Source: an uncultured Actinomycetes bacterium (lineage in GTDB: Bacteria > Actinomycetota > Actinomycetes > Nanopelagicales > Nanopelagicaceae). From it: 38,317 bases of DNA. The stretch is taken from positions 1 through 38,317 of the forward strand of contig CAILSO010000052.1 of the NCBI GenBank assembly GCA_903836945.1. Reading direction: 5' to 3'. Shown here piece by piece: positions 29,104-38,317 of this stretch. Both the position numbers and the translations under genes were made by a program. Positions within the stretch are counted from its first letter, which is position 1; the number at the start of each line of letters is the position of its first letter. The notes beneath the pieces are model-generated. The model did not search any database, was not told the origin of the DNA, and saw only the letters and a program-made list of their open reading frames with translations.

Positions 29104-29853
29104 TTACTTTAAATCCATAAAATGTTCTAGGCCAAAAGTTAGCCCTGGATTGGATCCAACTTTTCTAACACCAAGCAATACACCTGGCATAAATCCTGTG
29201 CGATCAATTGAGTCATGGCGAATAGTTAAGGTCTCTCCCAAGTCACCAAGAATTACTTCTTGGTGCGCAACCAAGCCGCGAAGTCGAATCGAATGGACTG
29301 GAACATCGCCAACCTTTGCGCCACGAGCACCTTCAAGTCCGGAAGAAGTGGCATCAGGCATTGCCTCTTTCTTCACTGATTTACGAGCATCGGTAATTAA
29401 CTCTGCGGTGCGAGTTGCGGTGCCAGATGGCGCATCGGCCTTTGCTGGATGATGAAGTTCAATGATTTCAACTGATTCAAAATATTTGGCTGCTTGTGCG
29501 GCAAACTGCATCATCAACACTGCGCCTAACCCGAAGTTTGGAGCGATCAATGCACCAACCTTTGGATGAGCCGCCAACCAGCTCTTAATTTGGCTCAACT
29601 TAGCTTCATCGAAGCCGGTTGTTCCAACAACTACATTTATATCGTGCGTGATTGCGTATTCCAGGTTAGCCATAACCGAATCTGGGTGGGTGAAATCAAC
29701 GATGGTCTCGGCGCCAGATTTAATTAATTCATCTAACGAATCATTTAGGTCAAGTTGTGCGACGAGTTCGAGATCTTTTGCGTCAGTAATCGCTTTAACT
29801 GCCTCAGATCCCATGCGACCTTTGGCACCGAGAACTGCAACTTTGATACTCAT
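29104..29853 (-). CDS. dapB: 4-hydroxy-tetrahydrodipicolinate reductase
   Basis: NAD(P)H-dependent second enzyme after DapA in the diaminopimelate route. The 249-residue protein has the nucleotide-binding start VAVLGAKGRMGSEAV, the VVGTTGF segment, NFGLGAVLMMQFAAQAAK, and the catalytic motif E-L-H134-H135-P-A-K138-A-D-A-P-S-G-T. The ATG overlaps the M16 peptidase stop as ATGA. Confidence 0.98.
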   Translation of the reverse strand: MSIKVAVLGAKGRMGSEAVKAITDAKDLELVAQLDLNDSLDELIKSGAETIVDFTHPDSVMANLEYAITHDINVVVGTTGFDEAKLSQIKSWLAAHPKVGALIAPNFGLGAVLMMQFAAQAAKYFESVEIIELHHPAKADAPSGTATRTAELITDARKSVKKEAMPDATSSGLEGARGAKVGDVPVHSIRLRGLVAHQEVILGDLGETLTIRHDSIDRTGFMPGVLLGVRKVGSNPGLTFGLEHFMDLK

Positions 29854-31121
29854 CGAATCACCTTCTCGAATTTTGTCGTGCTGCGGAAAGGTCCCACTAT
29901 GGCAAGCGTAGCGGGCTTGGTGAACAAGTCGCGGGCTAATTTCAAGATCTGATCCGGCGTTACTGCGCGAACCTGCTTGATGATTTCGTCAAAACTCATA
30001 ATTTCACCTTGAACAAGTTCACTCTTGCCGATACGAATCATTCTCGAGCCAGTATCTTCTTGGCTCAGGATTAACGAACCTGCGACTGCGCCTTTGGCAC
30101 GCGAGATTTCTTCATCGGTCAGACCGTGTTCCACAACCGACTCGGCAACTTCTCTCATCAACTTAATTACTTCTTCGACTTTTTCCGGTTTTGATCCGGC
30201 ATAAAATGCCAAGGTTCCGGTTCCGGCAAATTGTTGTGGGTAGGCATAAGTCGTGTAAGCAAGTCCGCGCTTCTCACGGATCTCTTGGAATAAACGTGAG
30301 GACATTCCGCCACCAATAGCCGAAGCTAAGACGCTAAGTGCAAATCTACGATCATCATTTCTAGCCAAACCGGGAAATCCGTAAAGCACATGCCCTTGCT
30401 CGGTCTTGCGATCGATCAAACCGACCTTGCCTAAGCCCGGAGTCTTAATGGCATCGGTCGGACGTAGATCAGATTTTGAATTAGGAACATCAAGAAAATT
30501 ATCGCGAGAAAGTGCTTCCTCGACCATCTTCACAACTTTCTTATGCTTAACATTTCCCGCCACTGAAACCACAAGATCTGCCGGTAGATAATTCTTTTTA
30601 TAATAATTAAAGACGGCATTTCGGCTCATGCCATTTATGGAATCTATTGTTCCAAGGATTGATCGTCCCAATGGAGTATCGCCATAGTAAGTCTCTAGAT
30701 ATAACTCGTGGATGTAATCACTTGGATCTTCATCTCGGACTGCGATTTCACTTAGTACAACGGTGCGTTCGCTATCAACATCTTTAGCTTCTACCTTTGA
30801 TGAAGTGATTAAATCACTTACGACATCAATAGCGAGTGGTAAGTCATTGTCCATGACCCGCGCATAAAAGCAGGTGTACTCCTGGCCGGTAAAGGCATTC
30901 ATCTCTCCACCAACGGCATCAATCGCAGAAGAGATATCTAGCGCGCTTCGGCGGGAAGTTCCTTTAAATAATAGGTGTTCTAGAAAATGAGAAGCTCCCG
31001 CGACAGATTTATTCTCATCGCGAGAGCCAACATTTGCCCAAATTCCTACCGCAGCGGATCGAACGGTACTGACTTCTTCAGTAACAATTCGAAGTCCGCT
31101 GGGAAGAACTGTCTTACTCAA
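29850..31121 (-). CDS. M16-family zinc peptidase
   Basis: 423-residue processing-peptidase-like protein of the insulinase family. The inverted zinc motif H45-F-L-E48-H49 lies in GASHFLEHLLFKGT, with the downstream acidic ligand expected in the VLSEIAVRDEDPSDYIHEL segment. The second, inactive half contains LYGFPGLARNDDRRFALSVL and REKRGLAYTTYAYPQQFAGT. No signal peptide is seen. The start is TTG, supported by GGAG six bases upstream. Position between pnp and dapB is conserved in Actinobacteria. Its substrate is unknown. Confidence 0.95.
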   Translation of the reverse strand: MSKTVLPSGLRIVTEEVSTVRSAAVGIWANVGSRDENKSVAGASHFLEHLLFKGTSRRSALDISSAIDAVGGEMNAFTGQEYTCFYARVMDNDLPLAIDVVSDLITSSKVEAKDVDSERTVVLSEIAVRDEDPSDYIHELYLETYYGDTPLGRSILGTIDSINGMSRNAVFNYYKKNYLPADLVVSVAGNVKHKKVVKMVEEALSRDNFLDVPNSKSDLRPTDAIKTPGLGKVGLIDRKTEQGHVLYGFPGLARNDDRRFALSVLASAIGGGMSSRLFQEIREKRGLAYTTYAYPQQFAGTGTLAFYAGSKPEKVEEVIKLMREVAESVVEHGLTDEEISRAKGAVAGSLILSQEDTGSRMIRIGKSELVQGEIMSFDEIIKQVRAVTPDQILKLARDLFTKPATLAIVGPFRSTTKFEKVIR

Positions 31122-31135
31122 TTATTCTCCAGAAA

Positions 31136-33352
31136 TTATTCTGCAGATTCTTTGCCGGGAACGGTTCCATCGGCGAGAACTGGTACCAATGAGAACTTAC
31201 CCTTTGGATCAATTTCTGCGATTTCAACTTCGATCTTATCGCCAACCTTCATAACTTCTTCAAGGTTTTCGATGCGCTTTCCACCATGCAATTTACGAAT
31301 CTGCGAGATGTGAAGCAATCCATCTTTACCAGGGACAAGCGATACGAAGGCGCCAAATGTTGCGAGCTTAACAATGCTGCCATTGAAGCGCTCTCCAACC
31401 TTTGGAACGACTGGATTTGCGATCGAGTTGATCATGGCCTTAGCGGCTTCTGCTTGAGAACCCTCTAGTGCACCTATGTAAATAGTTCCATCATCTTCGA
31501 TGGTGATATCTGCGCCAGTGTCATCTTGAATCTGATTGATCATCTTGCCCTTAGGTCCGATGATTGCTCCGATTAGATCGACTGGAACCTTAATTGAAAT
31601 GATTCGAGGAGCAAGCAAGCTCATCTCATCTGGAGCATCAATTGCTTGGTTCATTAGATCAAGGATGAATAAGCGGGCTTCCTTAGCCTGCAAAAGAGCT
31701 GCGGCTAATACTGAAGCAGGGATGCCATCTAACTTGGTATCTAATTGAAGTGCGGTAACAAAATCTTTTGTTCCGGCAACCTTAAAGTCCATATCTCCGA
31801 AAGCATCTTCTGCTCCGAGAATATCTGTTAGCGCAACATATTCTGTCTTGCCATCTACTTCATCAGAGATCAGACCCATAGCAATACCTGCAACTGCCGC
31901 CTTTAGTGGCACACCTGCATTTAGAAGTGACATGGTTGAAGCACAAACAGAACCCATTGAGGTTGAACCATTTGAGCCAAGAGCTTCTGAAACTTGGCGA
32001 ATTGCATATGGGAATTCTTCACGGGTTGGAAGAACTGGAACCAAAGCGCGCTCTGCAAGAGCACCATGGCCGATTTCACGGCGCTTAGGTGAACCAACAC
32101 GACCGGTCTCACCAACTGAATATGGTGGGAAGTTGTAGTTGTGCATATAACGCTTGTGGTTTTCTGGGCTCAAGGTATCTAGCTGTTGTTCCATCTTAAG
32201 CATGTTAAGAGTTGTAACACCAAGGATTTGAGTCTCGCCACGTTCAAAGATTGAAGAACCGTGAACGCGCGGCATTACTTCAACTTCACAAGTAATCGGA
32301 CGGATATCGCGAACGCCGCGACCATCGATACGGATCTTGTCGCGTAGAACGCGTTGGCGAACTAGCTTCTTGGTAAGTGAACGGAACGCTGCTGAGATTT
32401 CCTTTTCGCGACCTTCGAATTGCGCTGCAAGTGATTCCTTAACTGATGCACTGATCTCATCAATTTTGGTTTCGCGATCTTGCTTTCCAGCAATTGTTAG
32501 CGCCTTAGCAAGTTCATCCTTCGCGGCTGATTCAACAGCTGCAAAAGCATCATCTTGGTAATCCAAGTAGACCGGGAATTCTCCGGTTGGCTTTGCAGCA
32601 ACCTTTGCCAATTCATTTTGAGCCTCGCATAGTGCGCGGATAAATGGCTTAGCTGCTTCAAGTCCTTGACCGACGATCTCTTCGGTTGGTGCTTGTGCGC
32701 CAGCCTTGATTAGATCGATGGTCTTTGTAGTTGCTTCAGCTTCAACCATGATGACTGCAATATCTTTGCCATCAGGAGTAATCGAACCAGCAACGACCAT
32801 GTCGAATACTGCATTCTCTAAATCTGAATGGTTAGGGAAGGCAACCCATTGACCTTCGATAAGTGCAACACGCACACCACCGATTGGGCCAGAGAATGGC
32901 AGACCAGCTAATTGTGTTGACATTGATGCTGCGTTAATTGCTAGCACGTCATACATATGATCTGGATTTAAAGCCATAACGGTTACGACAACTTGAACTT
33001 CATTACGAAGTCCCTTTACGAATGCTGGACGTAGTGGTCTATCGATTAGGCGGCAGGTGAGGATTGCATCCTCAGATGGACGACCTTCGCGACGGAAGAA
33101 GGATCCTGGGATCTTTCCGGCTGCATACATACGTTCTTCAACATCCACTGTTAGTGGGAAGAAATCGAATTGATCCTTAGGCTGCTTTGAAGCAGTTGTT
33201 GCAGATAGCAACATTGAATCATCATCTAGATAAACAAGTGCAGTTCCTGCAGCTTGACGGGCTAGGCGCCCGGTTTCAAAGCGGATTTCACGCTTTCCGT
33301 ATTTACCGTTATCAATTTTTGCAACGGCAGTCTTAACATCTTGACCTTCCAT
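31136..33352 (-). CDS. pnp: Polyribonucleotide nucleotidyltransferase (PNPase/GpsI)
   Basis: Phosphorolytic 3'-5' exoribonuclease of mRNA decay. Two RNase PH domains are clear: the first has [20 protein letters not shown] and [20 protein letters not shown]; the second has [20 protein letters not shown], then [16 protein letters not shown] and [19 protein letters not shown] domain (about 590-650, [16 protein letters not shown]) and an S1 domain (about 655-725) follow. The frame is open to an ATG at 33364, but ATG 33352 ([19 protein letters not shown]) has GGAG six bases upstream while 33364 has none. The protein is then 738 residues. Confidence 0.97.
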   Translation of the reverse strand: MEGQDVKTAVAKIDNGKYGKREIRFETGRLARQAAGTALVYLDDDSMLLSATTASKQPKDQFDFFPLTVDVEERMYAAGKIPGSFFRREGRPSEDAILTCRLIDRPLRPAFVKGLRNEVQVVVTVMALNPDHMYDVLAINAASMSTQLAGLPFSGPIGGVRVALIEGQWVAFPNHSDLENAVFDMVVAGSITPDGKDIAVIMVEAEATTKTIDLIKAGAQAPTEEIVGQGLEAAKPFIRALCEAQNELAKVAAKPTGEFPVYLDYQDDAFAAVESAAKDELAKALTIAGKQDRETKIDEISASVKESLAAQFEGREKEISAAFRSLTKKLVRQRVLRDKIRIDGRGVRDIRPITCEVEVMPRVHGSSIFERGETQILGVTTLNMLKMEQQLDTLSPENHKRYMHNYNFPPYSVGETGRVGSPKRREIGHGALAERALVPVLPTREEFPYAIRQVSEALGSNGSTSMGSVCASTMSLLNAGVPLKAAVAGIAMGLISDEVDGKTEYVALTDILGAEDAFGDMDFKVAGTKDFVTALQLDTKLDGIPASVLAAALLQAKEARLFILDLMNQAIDAPDEMSLLAPRIISIKVPVDLIGAIIGPKGKMINQIQDDTGADITIEDDGTIYIGALEGSQAEAAKAMINSIANPVVPKVGERFNGSIVKLATFGAFVSLVPGKDGLLHISQIRKLHGGKRIENLEEVMKVGDKIEVEIAEIDPKGKFSLVPVLADGTVPGKESAE

Positions 33353-33364
33353 AGGTCGCTCCAT

Positions 33365-33476
33365 TTCTAATAATCAAACATCAGAAAATGGATCTTCGAT
33401 CGAAGTTCACGGTTTTTCGTAACCGGAAACCACTACCGAGGACCGATTAACTGATGAGAGTTGTCTTGCTGGTTAT
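33365..33476 (-). promoter_or_regulatory. rpsO-pnp intergenic region with a 12-bp palindrome
   Basis: This 112-base gap contains the perfect palindrome CTTCGATCGAAG (33394-33405) about 40 bases ahead of the pnp start, and a GGTTT/AAACC pairing (33411-33431) a little upstream. Similar gaps in other bacteria hold the structure through which PNPase controls its own mRNA. Here only the symmetry is seen; the function is inference. No strong promoter was recognised. Confidence 0.35.
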
Positions 33477-33746
33477 TTAGCGACGAATACCGAGCTTTTC
33501 GATAATCGCTCTGTAACGAGTCACATCTGTCTTTGCAAGGTATTGCAATAGACGGCGACGCTTACCAACCATAAGTAGAAGACCACGACGGTTGTGGTGA
33601 TCGTTCTTGTTTACCTTAAGGTGTTCGGTTAACTCTTCAATTCGCTTTGATAGCAATGCGACCTGTGCTTCAGGACTTCCTGTGTCAGTAGCGGAAGCTC
33701 CGAATTTTGCAATGATCTCTTTCTTTGCTGCTGGCTGTAATGCCAT
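33477..33746 (-). CDS. rpsO: 30S ribosomal protein S15
   Basis: 89-residue small-subunit protein that binds the central domain of 16S rRNA. The sequence is typical throughout: [40 protein letters not shown], then [20 protein letters not shown] and a C-terminal LGIRR. ATG start with GGGAG nearby. The order rpsO then pnp is very widely conserved. Confidence 0.99.
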   Translation of the reverse strand: MALQPAAKKEIIAKFGASATDTGSPEAQVALLSKRIEELTEHLKVNKNDHHNRRGLLLMVGKRRRLLQYLAKTDVTRYRAIIEKLGIRR

Positions 33747-33862
33747 TTTCTTACTCCCTTTACTTTCACGAGGGCCTCGGTGTGACTCACGAAGGCTCGC
33801 TTGCTCGCTTGTTGTGGCCTAAGGCTACCAGCGCTCTTTTGAGAGGAGAAATCCAGTCCGAT
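33747..33862 (-). promoter_or_regulatory. rpsO upstream region, possible promoter and S15 leader
   Basis: This 116-base gap follows ribF. On the minus strand TAGCCTTAGG resembles an actinobacterial -10, though no good -35 is seen. Downstream come GCGAGC-AA-GCGAGC, the palindrome GTGACTCAC (33782-33790), TCGTGA twice, and CGAG-GCC-CTCG (33769-33779) right ahead of the GGGAG ribosome site. S15 often represses its own mRNA through leader structures, so these are candidates. Near the ribF stop CTCT-CAAA-AGAG is too weak to call a terminator. Confidence 0.35.
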
Positions 33863-34738
33863 TTACGCGGAGAATGAAGTCAATTTTGCTGCCTGCTGGC
33901 AATCAGCTTTCATCTGAACGAGAAGCTCATCTAGCGATTCAAACTTCAGGGTGTCACGCAATCTAAATCCAAATTCTAATTTTGCGCTTTGATCATATAG
34001 ATCTAGCCCAACTTGATCTAAAGCATATGCCTCAACTTGGCGACCGCGAACTCCAGGGAAGGTTGGATTAGTGCCTATTGAAATTGCAGCCGGCCACTTA
34101 TTTGCACCCACTGTTAACCAACCAGCATAAACACCATCTGCTGGAATGCAGGCGAGCATATCTAAACCTAAGTTTGCTGTCGGATATCCAATTGTGCGGC
34201 CCCGCTTCTCACCATGAACTACCGGACCTACTAAGTAATGTGGTCTAGTTAGTAATTCTCCGGCTCTTTCCACATCACCATCAATGATCAGATTTCGGAT
34301 TCGGGTTGAGGAGACCGGCGTTCCGCGATTTTCTTCAAGCTTAACAATTGTAGTTTTAAATCCATGGCTTGCATCTTGCAAATATTTTGCGGTGCCCTCG
34401 GCCTTGTGGCCAAAGGTGAAATTCTCACCAACTACTACATGATCGGCGCTTAACTGATCTTGCAAAATTTGTGCAATAAATTGATCAGGTGAAAGCTTGG
34501 CAAACTCCGGCGTAAATTCAATTACCTCAACTCGTGATGCGCCGTGTGCCTTTAGTAATACAATGCGATCGTTCAAGGGAAGTAATTGCATTGGAGTTCG
34601 TTCGGGTGCAAATATCGAAGTTGGGTGCGGGTAAAAAGTTAAAGCAGTTACCTCGCCATGATTCTTGGCGATCTCAATCAATTGCTGATGACCCAGATGC
34701 ACGCCATCGAAGATTCCAATTAAAACCGATTTTGCCAT
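33863..34738 (-). CDS. ribF: Bifunctional riboflavin kinase/FAD synthetase
   Basis: Makes FMN from riboflavin and then FAD. The 291-residue protein starts directly in the adenylyltransferase fold (GIFDGVHLGHQQL, residues 8-20), with SSTRIR at 143-148, then the kinase domain with GEKRGRTIGYPTANLG (177-191). Many RibF proteins have 10-20 extra residues before the GxFDGVHxGH motif; this one does not. FAD is the cofactor of ThyX. It starts with ATG ten bases after truB. Confidence 0.97.
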   Translation of the reverse strand: MAKSVLIGIFDGVHLGHQQLIEIAKNHGEVTALTFYPHPTSIFAPERTPMQLLPLNDRIVLLKAHGASRVEVIEFTPEFAKLSPDQFIAQILQDQLSADHVVVGENFTFGHKAEGTAKYLQDASHGFKTTIVKLEENRGTPVSSTRIRNLIIDGDVERAGELLTRPHYLVGPVVHGEKRGRTIGYPTANLGLDMLACIPADGVYAGWLTVGANKWPAAISIGTNPTFPGVRGRQVEAYALDQVGLDLYDQSAKLEFGFRLRDTLKFESLDELLVQMKADCQQAAKLTSFSA

Positions 34739-34748
34739 CTGCTTATTC

Positions 34749-35612
34749 TTACACGCTTACCAGAATTGGCCTAGCCAGAATTTTTCCAGCGATATCCTGA
34801 TTCAAAAGTAGGCATGAGAAATCACCACTCTGATCCATGCCAACGGTTACACCTGCTTCTGGATTGGCTGAAATGGTCCGACCAAAGGAGATCTCATTTA
34901 ACTCCTCAAATTCCAGATTCCGAGTTGGCAGAATCTTGCTGATCCCAGAAATGGTTGAAATCAATTCTGCGCTCTCTAAATCTTTGCATTCTGAGATCTC
35001 AAATGGCGAAACTAAAGTTCTGCGAAGCTGCGTCAGGTGTCCGCCAACTTTGAGTAAATCCCCTAAGTCGCGCGCTATCGCTCGGATATATGTTCCAGCC
35101 GAACAGGTGACTTCAACTTGAATATCTACAAAGTTTTCAACTCTCTTAATGTCGTGAATCTTGATTTCAGTTATTTCTACATCTCTTGCGGCAAGTTCAA
35201 CCGTCTCCCCTGCACGTACTCGCTCGTGGGCGCTCTTTCCATCAACCTTTATGGCTGATACAGAGCTGGGGCGTTGGGAAATCTTTCCGACAAATGTAGC
35301 GAGTGAATTAGTTATTTCATCGTCGCTGATATTTGAGGCATCGATAGTTGCAAGAATTTCTCCTTCGCGATCATCAGTATGAGTGCTCTGCCCTAATCGA
35401 ATGGTTGCCTCGTAACGCTTTTTTCCATCGGTTACATATTGCAGGAGTTTTGTCGCAACCCCAACGCCAAGTACTAAGACGCCGGTAGCCATTGGATCCA
35501 GCGTTCCCGCGTGACCAACTTTCTTCGTTCCTAATTTCTTTCTAGCCTTTGCAACCACATCATGGCTAGTCATGCCGGCGGCCTTATCAACTAACAGGAA
35601 GCCATTGCTCAT
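34749..35612 (-). CDS. truB: tRNA pseudouridine-55 synthase
   Basis: Makes pseudouridine 55 in the T-loop of tRNAs. The 287-residue protein has the catalytic aspartate D39 in GHAGTLDPMATGVL, RYEATIRLGQSTHTDD, and KVDGKSAHERVRAGE. CSAGTYIRAIARDLGDLLKV marks the substrate-binding site, and a C-terminal segment resembles a small PUA-like tail. It lies in the conserved order infB-rbfA-truB-ribF and starts with ATG ten bases after rbfA. Confidence 0.98.
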   Translation of the reverse strand: MSNGFLLVDKAAGMTSHDVVAKARKKLGTKKVGHAGTLDPMATGVLVLGVGVATKLLQYVTDGKKRYEATIRLGQSTHTDDREGEILATIDASNISDDEITNSLATFVGKISQRPSSVSAIKVDGKSAHERVRAGETVELAARDVEITEIKIHDIKRVENFVDIQVEVTCSAGTYIRAIARDLGDLLKVGGHLTQLRRTLVSPFEISECKDLESAELISTISGISKILPTRNLEFEELNEISFGRTISANPEAGVTVGMDQSGDFSCLLLNQDIAGKILARPILVSV

Positions 35613-35621
35613 TATTTGGCT

Positions 35622-36041
35622 TTACTCTTCAGTATGTTTGTAAGGATCGGCTTCGCCAGCCGGTTTTGCACCTTCGCGAGCTTTGCGAAGTTCTGCATCT
35701 TTGCGGGCAACTTCAAACATCAATTCATTCATTGCCGCCGCGCTCTCCTGTAAACCATCTTGAATAAATTCAAGGGAAGGAGTTATTCGAAGACCAAGTG
35801 CGTGACCAACTTCTGATCGCAACATTCCTCTTGCGGAGTTAAGTGCTATCGCCGAACCAGCCCGAGCTGCCTCATCACCTAATACGGTATAGAAAACTGA
35901 TGCTTGTTGTAGATCACCAGTTACGCGCACATCGGTAATCGTTACAAAACCTAGTCGCGGATCTTTAACCCGCGACTCTAAGGCGTCGGCAATAATCTCT
36001 TTGATGCGATCGGCAACCTTGAGCGCTCGATTTGAAGCCAT
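35622..36041 (-). CDS. rbfA: Ribosome-binding factor A
   Basis: Single KH-domain factor for late 30S assembly and 16S 5'-end maturation. The 139-residue protein shows ALKVADRIKEIIADALESRV, then KDPRLGFVTITDVRVTGDLQ and LRSEVGHALGLRITPSLEFI. The last 25 residues are charged and poorly conserved. It starts with ATG three bases after the infB stop, so the two are probably translated in sequence. Confidence 0.98.
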   Translation of the reverse strand: MASNRALKVADRIKEIIADALESRVKDPRLGFVTITDVRVTGDLQQASVFYTVLGDEAARAGSAIALNSARGMLRSEVGHALGLRITPSLEFIQDGLQESAAAMNELMFEVARKDAELRKAREGAKPAGEADPYKHTEE

Positions 36042-36044
36042 AAC

Positions 36045-38317
36045 TTAGGCTCGCTTCTTTTCGCGCATCTCGTAGGTTTGGACAATGTCGCCAACTTGAA
36101 TATCTTTAAAGGATCCAAGTCCGATACCGCACTCGTAACCTTCCTTGACTTCAGTTGCATCATCCTTGAATCGACGAAGTGATTCGATTGTGAGGTTTTC
36201 GCCCACAACTACCCCGTTGCGAAGTGTTCGAGCTTTGGCATTTCGACGAATAAATCCATCTTGAACCAATGAACCAGAAATATTTCCAAATTTGCTGGAG
36301 CGGAAGATATCCCGAACTTCGGCATTTCCAAGAACAACTTCTTCAAACTCTGGCTTGAGCAAGCCCTTGAGTGAAGCTTCGATCTCTTCGATTGCTTGGT
36401 AGATAACGGTGTAGAAACGAATCTCGACGCCTTCGGCATCAGCAAAGATTGCAGTTTGTGGTTCTGGCTTAACATTGAAGCCGATAATTACTGCGGTTGA
36501 TGCAGATGCAAGAGTTACATCGCCCTTGGTAATTGCACCGACGCCGCGGTGAATAACACGAAGGTCAACTTCATTTCCAACATCAAGCTGCATGAGCGCA
36601 TCTTCCAAAGCTTCTACCGAACCAGATACATCGCCCTTGATAATAAGGTTGAGGGTGCTGATCTTGGATTGCTCCATGAAGTCTTCAAGTGAGACCTTCT
36701 TGCGCGCTTTGGCGAGCAAAGCATTACGCATTGCAAGCTGACGCTTCTCGGCGATCTGGCGTGCGGTTCGGTCATCTTCGGCAACAATAAATGTGTCACC
36801 TGCACCCGGCACGGAAGTAAATCCAAGTACCTGCACTGGACGAGATGGACCTGCCTCTTCAACAGTATTTCCATTTTCATCAAGCATCGCACGAACGCGA
36901 CCAAAAGCACCGCCAGCAACAATTGCATCTCCAACATGGAGTGTTCCGCGTTGTACTAGAACAGTTGCAACTGGGCCACGTCCCTTATCCAGATTTGCTT
37001 CGATAGCAACACCACGTGCCACATCATCAGCAATTGCGCGGAGGTCAATCGCAGCATCAGCGGTTAGAAGAATTGAATCTATAAGGTCATCAATTCCAGC
37101 ACCCGACTTAGCTGAAACATTTACAAATATGGTGGTTCCACCATATTCCTCAGCAATTAAGTTGTATTCGGTTAATTGTTGGCGGATCTTGTCAGGATTT
37201 GCGCCTTCCTTATCTACCTTGTTTACGGCAACCACAATTGGAACATCTGCGGCTTGTGCGTGGTTCAAGGCTTCAATTGTCTGTGGCATGACGCCATCAT
37301 CGGCAGCAACTACTAGAACTGCGATATCGGTTACCTTCGCACCACGAGCACGCATAGCTGTGAAAGCCTCGTGACCAGGTGTATCAATAAAGGTAATCGC
37401 GCGTTCTACGCCATCATGTACGTGATGGATTTGGTAAGCACCAATGTGCTGAGTAATTCCACCAGCTTCGCCACGAGCGGCTTCAGTCTTTCGAATTGCA
37501 TCCAACAACGAGGTCTTACCGTGATCGACGTGGCCCATAACCGTAACGATTGGCGAGCGCACGACAAGGTCGGCTTCATCGATATCAGAGAGTTCTTGCT
37601 CGAGGTTGATATCAAACTCTTCTAGTAATTCACGATCTTCATCTTCTGGACTCACAACTTGAATTTGGTAACCAAGCTCTGCGCCTAGAAGTGTGAAAGT
37701 ATCTTCATCCACTGATTGCGTGGCGGTAACCATTTCACCTAAGTGGAATAGCGCTGAAACTAGCGCTGCTGGATCGCCGCCAATCTTCTCCGCAAAATCC
37801 ATAAGGGTTGCACCGCGACGCAAACGAATTGTTGTTTTGCCATCACCGTGTGGAATTACTGCGCCACCTAGAGATGGTGCCGCCATATTGTCGAACTCTT
37901 CACGAAGCGCCTTCTTGCTCTTATGCGCCTTTCGAGATTTTCCACCTTGCTTACCAAAGGCACCTGCAGCGCCTCCGCGTTGATGGCGACCGCCACCCTT
38001 GCCACCAAATGATGGTGCACCTGTACCGGTACCAGAGGGTGCCGATGGTGTTCGATATGGCGAGTTACTTCCTGGTGCACCTGTTGGTGAACCGGGACGT
38101 GATGATGGTCCACCAGTTGGTGAACCTGGACGCGCACCTTGTTGTGGGCGTGCTGCAAAACCTGGACGTACTGAACCTGGGCGCGCACCAGACATTGGTG
38201 GACGTTCACCTGGGCGAATTGGTCGTGCTGGTTGTGGTCGTGGCATTGGTGGGCGAGGTATCGCACCACTTCCTGCGCTAAATGGATTATTACCTGCGCG
38301 CGGTGGGCGAGGCATGC
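36045..38317 (-). CDS. infB: Translation initiation factor IF-2, N-terminus cut off by window edge
   Basis: GTPase that places initiator tRNA on the 30S subunit. About 757 residues are visible and the frame stays open to the window end. The first Met in view (38315) is probably internal, because it begins a Pro/Gly/Arg-rich stretch that normally follows the IF2_N region. From there: a low-complexity region (1-125), a conserved helix with [17 protein letters not shown], the second IF2_N domain, and the G domain with G1 GHVDHGKT at 261-268, [20 protein letters not shown] and [10 protein letters not shown]. Beta-barrel and IF2 C-terminal domains complete it ([20 protein letters not shown]). Confidence 0.98.
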   Translation of the reverse strand, partial: MPRPPRAGNNPFSAGSGAIPRPPMPRPQPARPIRPGERPPMSGARPGSVRPGFAARPQQGARPGSPTGGPSSRPGSPTGAPGSNSPYRTPSAPSGTGTGAPSFGGKGGGRHQRGGAAGAFGKQGGKSRKAHKSKKALREEFDNMAAPSLGGAVIPHGDGKTTIRLRRGATLMDFAEKIGGDPAALVSALFHLGEMVTATQSVDEDTFTLLGAELGYQIQVVSPEDEDRELLEEFDINLEQELSDIDEADLVVRSPIVTVMGHVDHGKTSLLDAIRKTEAARGEAGGITQHIGAYQIHHVHDGVERAITFIDTPGHEAFTAMRARGAKVTDIAVLVVAADDGVMPQTIEALNHAQAADVPIVVAVNKVDKEGANPDKIRQQLTEYNLIAEEYGGTTIFVNVSAKSGAGIDDLIDSILLTADAAIDLRAIADDVARGVAIEANLDKGRGPVATVLVQRGTLHVGDAIVAGGAFGRVRAMLDENGNTVEEAGPSRPVQVLGFTSVPGAGDTFIVAEDDRTARQIAEKRQLAMRNALLAKARKKVSLEDFMEQSKISTLNLIIKGDVSGSVEALEDALMQLDVGNEVDLRVIHRGVGAITKGDVTLASASTAVIIGFNVKPEPQTAIFADAEGVEIRFYTVIYQAIEEIEASLKGLLKPEFEEVVLGNAEVRDIFRSSKFGNISGSLVQDGFIRRNAKARTLRNGVVVGENLTIESLRRFKDDATEVKEGYECGIGLGSFKDIQVGDIVQTYEMREKKRA

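Noticed and set aside
36793-37374. 193-codon plus-strand open frame
   Set aside because: It lies wholly antisense to the G domain and barrel of infB, which is strongly conserved; the composition is that of a shadow frame.
37808-38281. 157-codon plus-strand open frame rich in His, Leu and Val
   Set aside because: It is the reverse complement of the Pro/Gly/Arg-rich low-complexity part of IF-2; the odd composition comes from that.

Overview
The window is a compact, almost entirely minus-strand housekeeping block from an actinobacterium (Actinomycetota). The lineage call rests on gene content and order: an actinobacterial GpsI-type PNPase, a DUF3046 gene near recA, a ClgR-type regulator behind pgsA and cinA, a mycoredoxin-like CGDC protein, ThyX, RNase J, a long ATP synthase delta subunit and a CGAAC-N4-GTTCG SOS box. 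Base composition looks moderate rather than GC-rich. Intergenic gaps are tiny, and many neighbours overlap as ATGA, GTGA, TAATG or TAGTG. Together this suggests a streamlined lineage such as the freshwater Nanopelagicales (acI); that placement is inference.

Transcription runs from high to low coordinates. (1) 33.9-38.3 kb: infB (5' end outside the window), rbfA, truB and ribF, for translation initiation, ribosome maturation, tRNA pseudouridine and flavin cofactors. (2) 28.8-33.8 kb: rpsO, pnp, an M16 peptidase, dapB and a small redoxin. (3) 27.86-28.81 kb: azlC and azlD, the only plus-strand genes. (4) 17.7-27.8 kb: thyX, dapA, RNase J, ftsK, a RodZ-like protein, rimO, pgsA, a CinA C-terminal-type amidohydrolase, a ClgR-type regulator, a TetR regulator and DUF3046. 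(5) 14.4-17.7 kb: a polyamine/amino-acid permease, then the recA control region (tandem decamers, SOS box, foldable leader), recA and recX. (6) 9.1-14.4 kb: miaB, miaA, dapF, hflX and a divergent YrdC-domain gene, mostly translationally coupled. (7) 1-9.1 kb: glyA, a WecA-family transferase, two ATP synthase accessory membrane proteins, then atpB-E-F-H-A-G-D, with atpD cut by the window edge.

The themes are energy (F1Fo ATP synthase), diaminopimelate/peptidoglycan and envelope supply (dapA, dapB, dapF, WecA-type transferase, pgsA, RodZ-like, FtsK), translation and tRNA/ribosome modification (infB, rbfA, truB, rpsO, miaA, miaB, rimO, hflX), RNA turnover (pnp, RNase J) and DNA repair/folate-thymidylate metabolism (recA, recX, thyX, glyA). 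I found no CRISPR, transposon, phage, toxin-antitoxin, rRNA or tRNA gene, and no convincing novel multi-gene system. No stretch over about 300 bases lacks a gene. The points most worth a second look are recX with no usable ATG/GTG/TTG start, a YrdC-family protein lacking the family's key residues, the 10-bp tandem repeat grown from the permease stop codon next to the recA SOS box, and the joining of the atp block to the miaB-hflX block.
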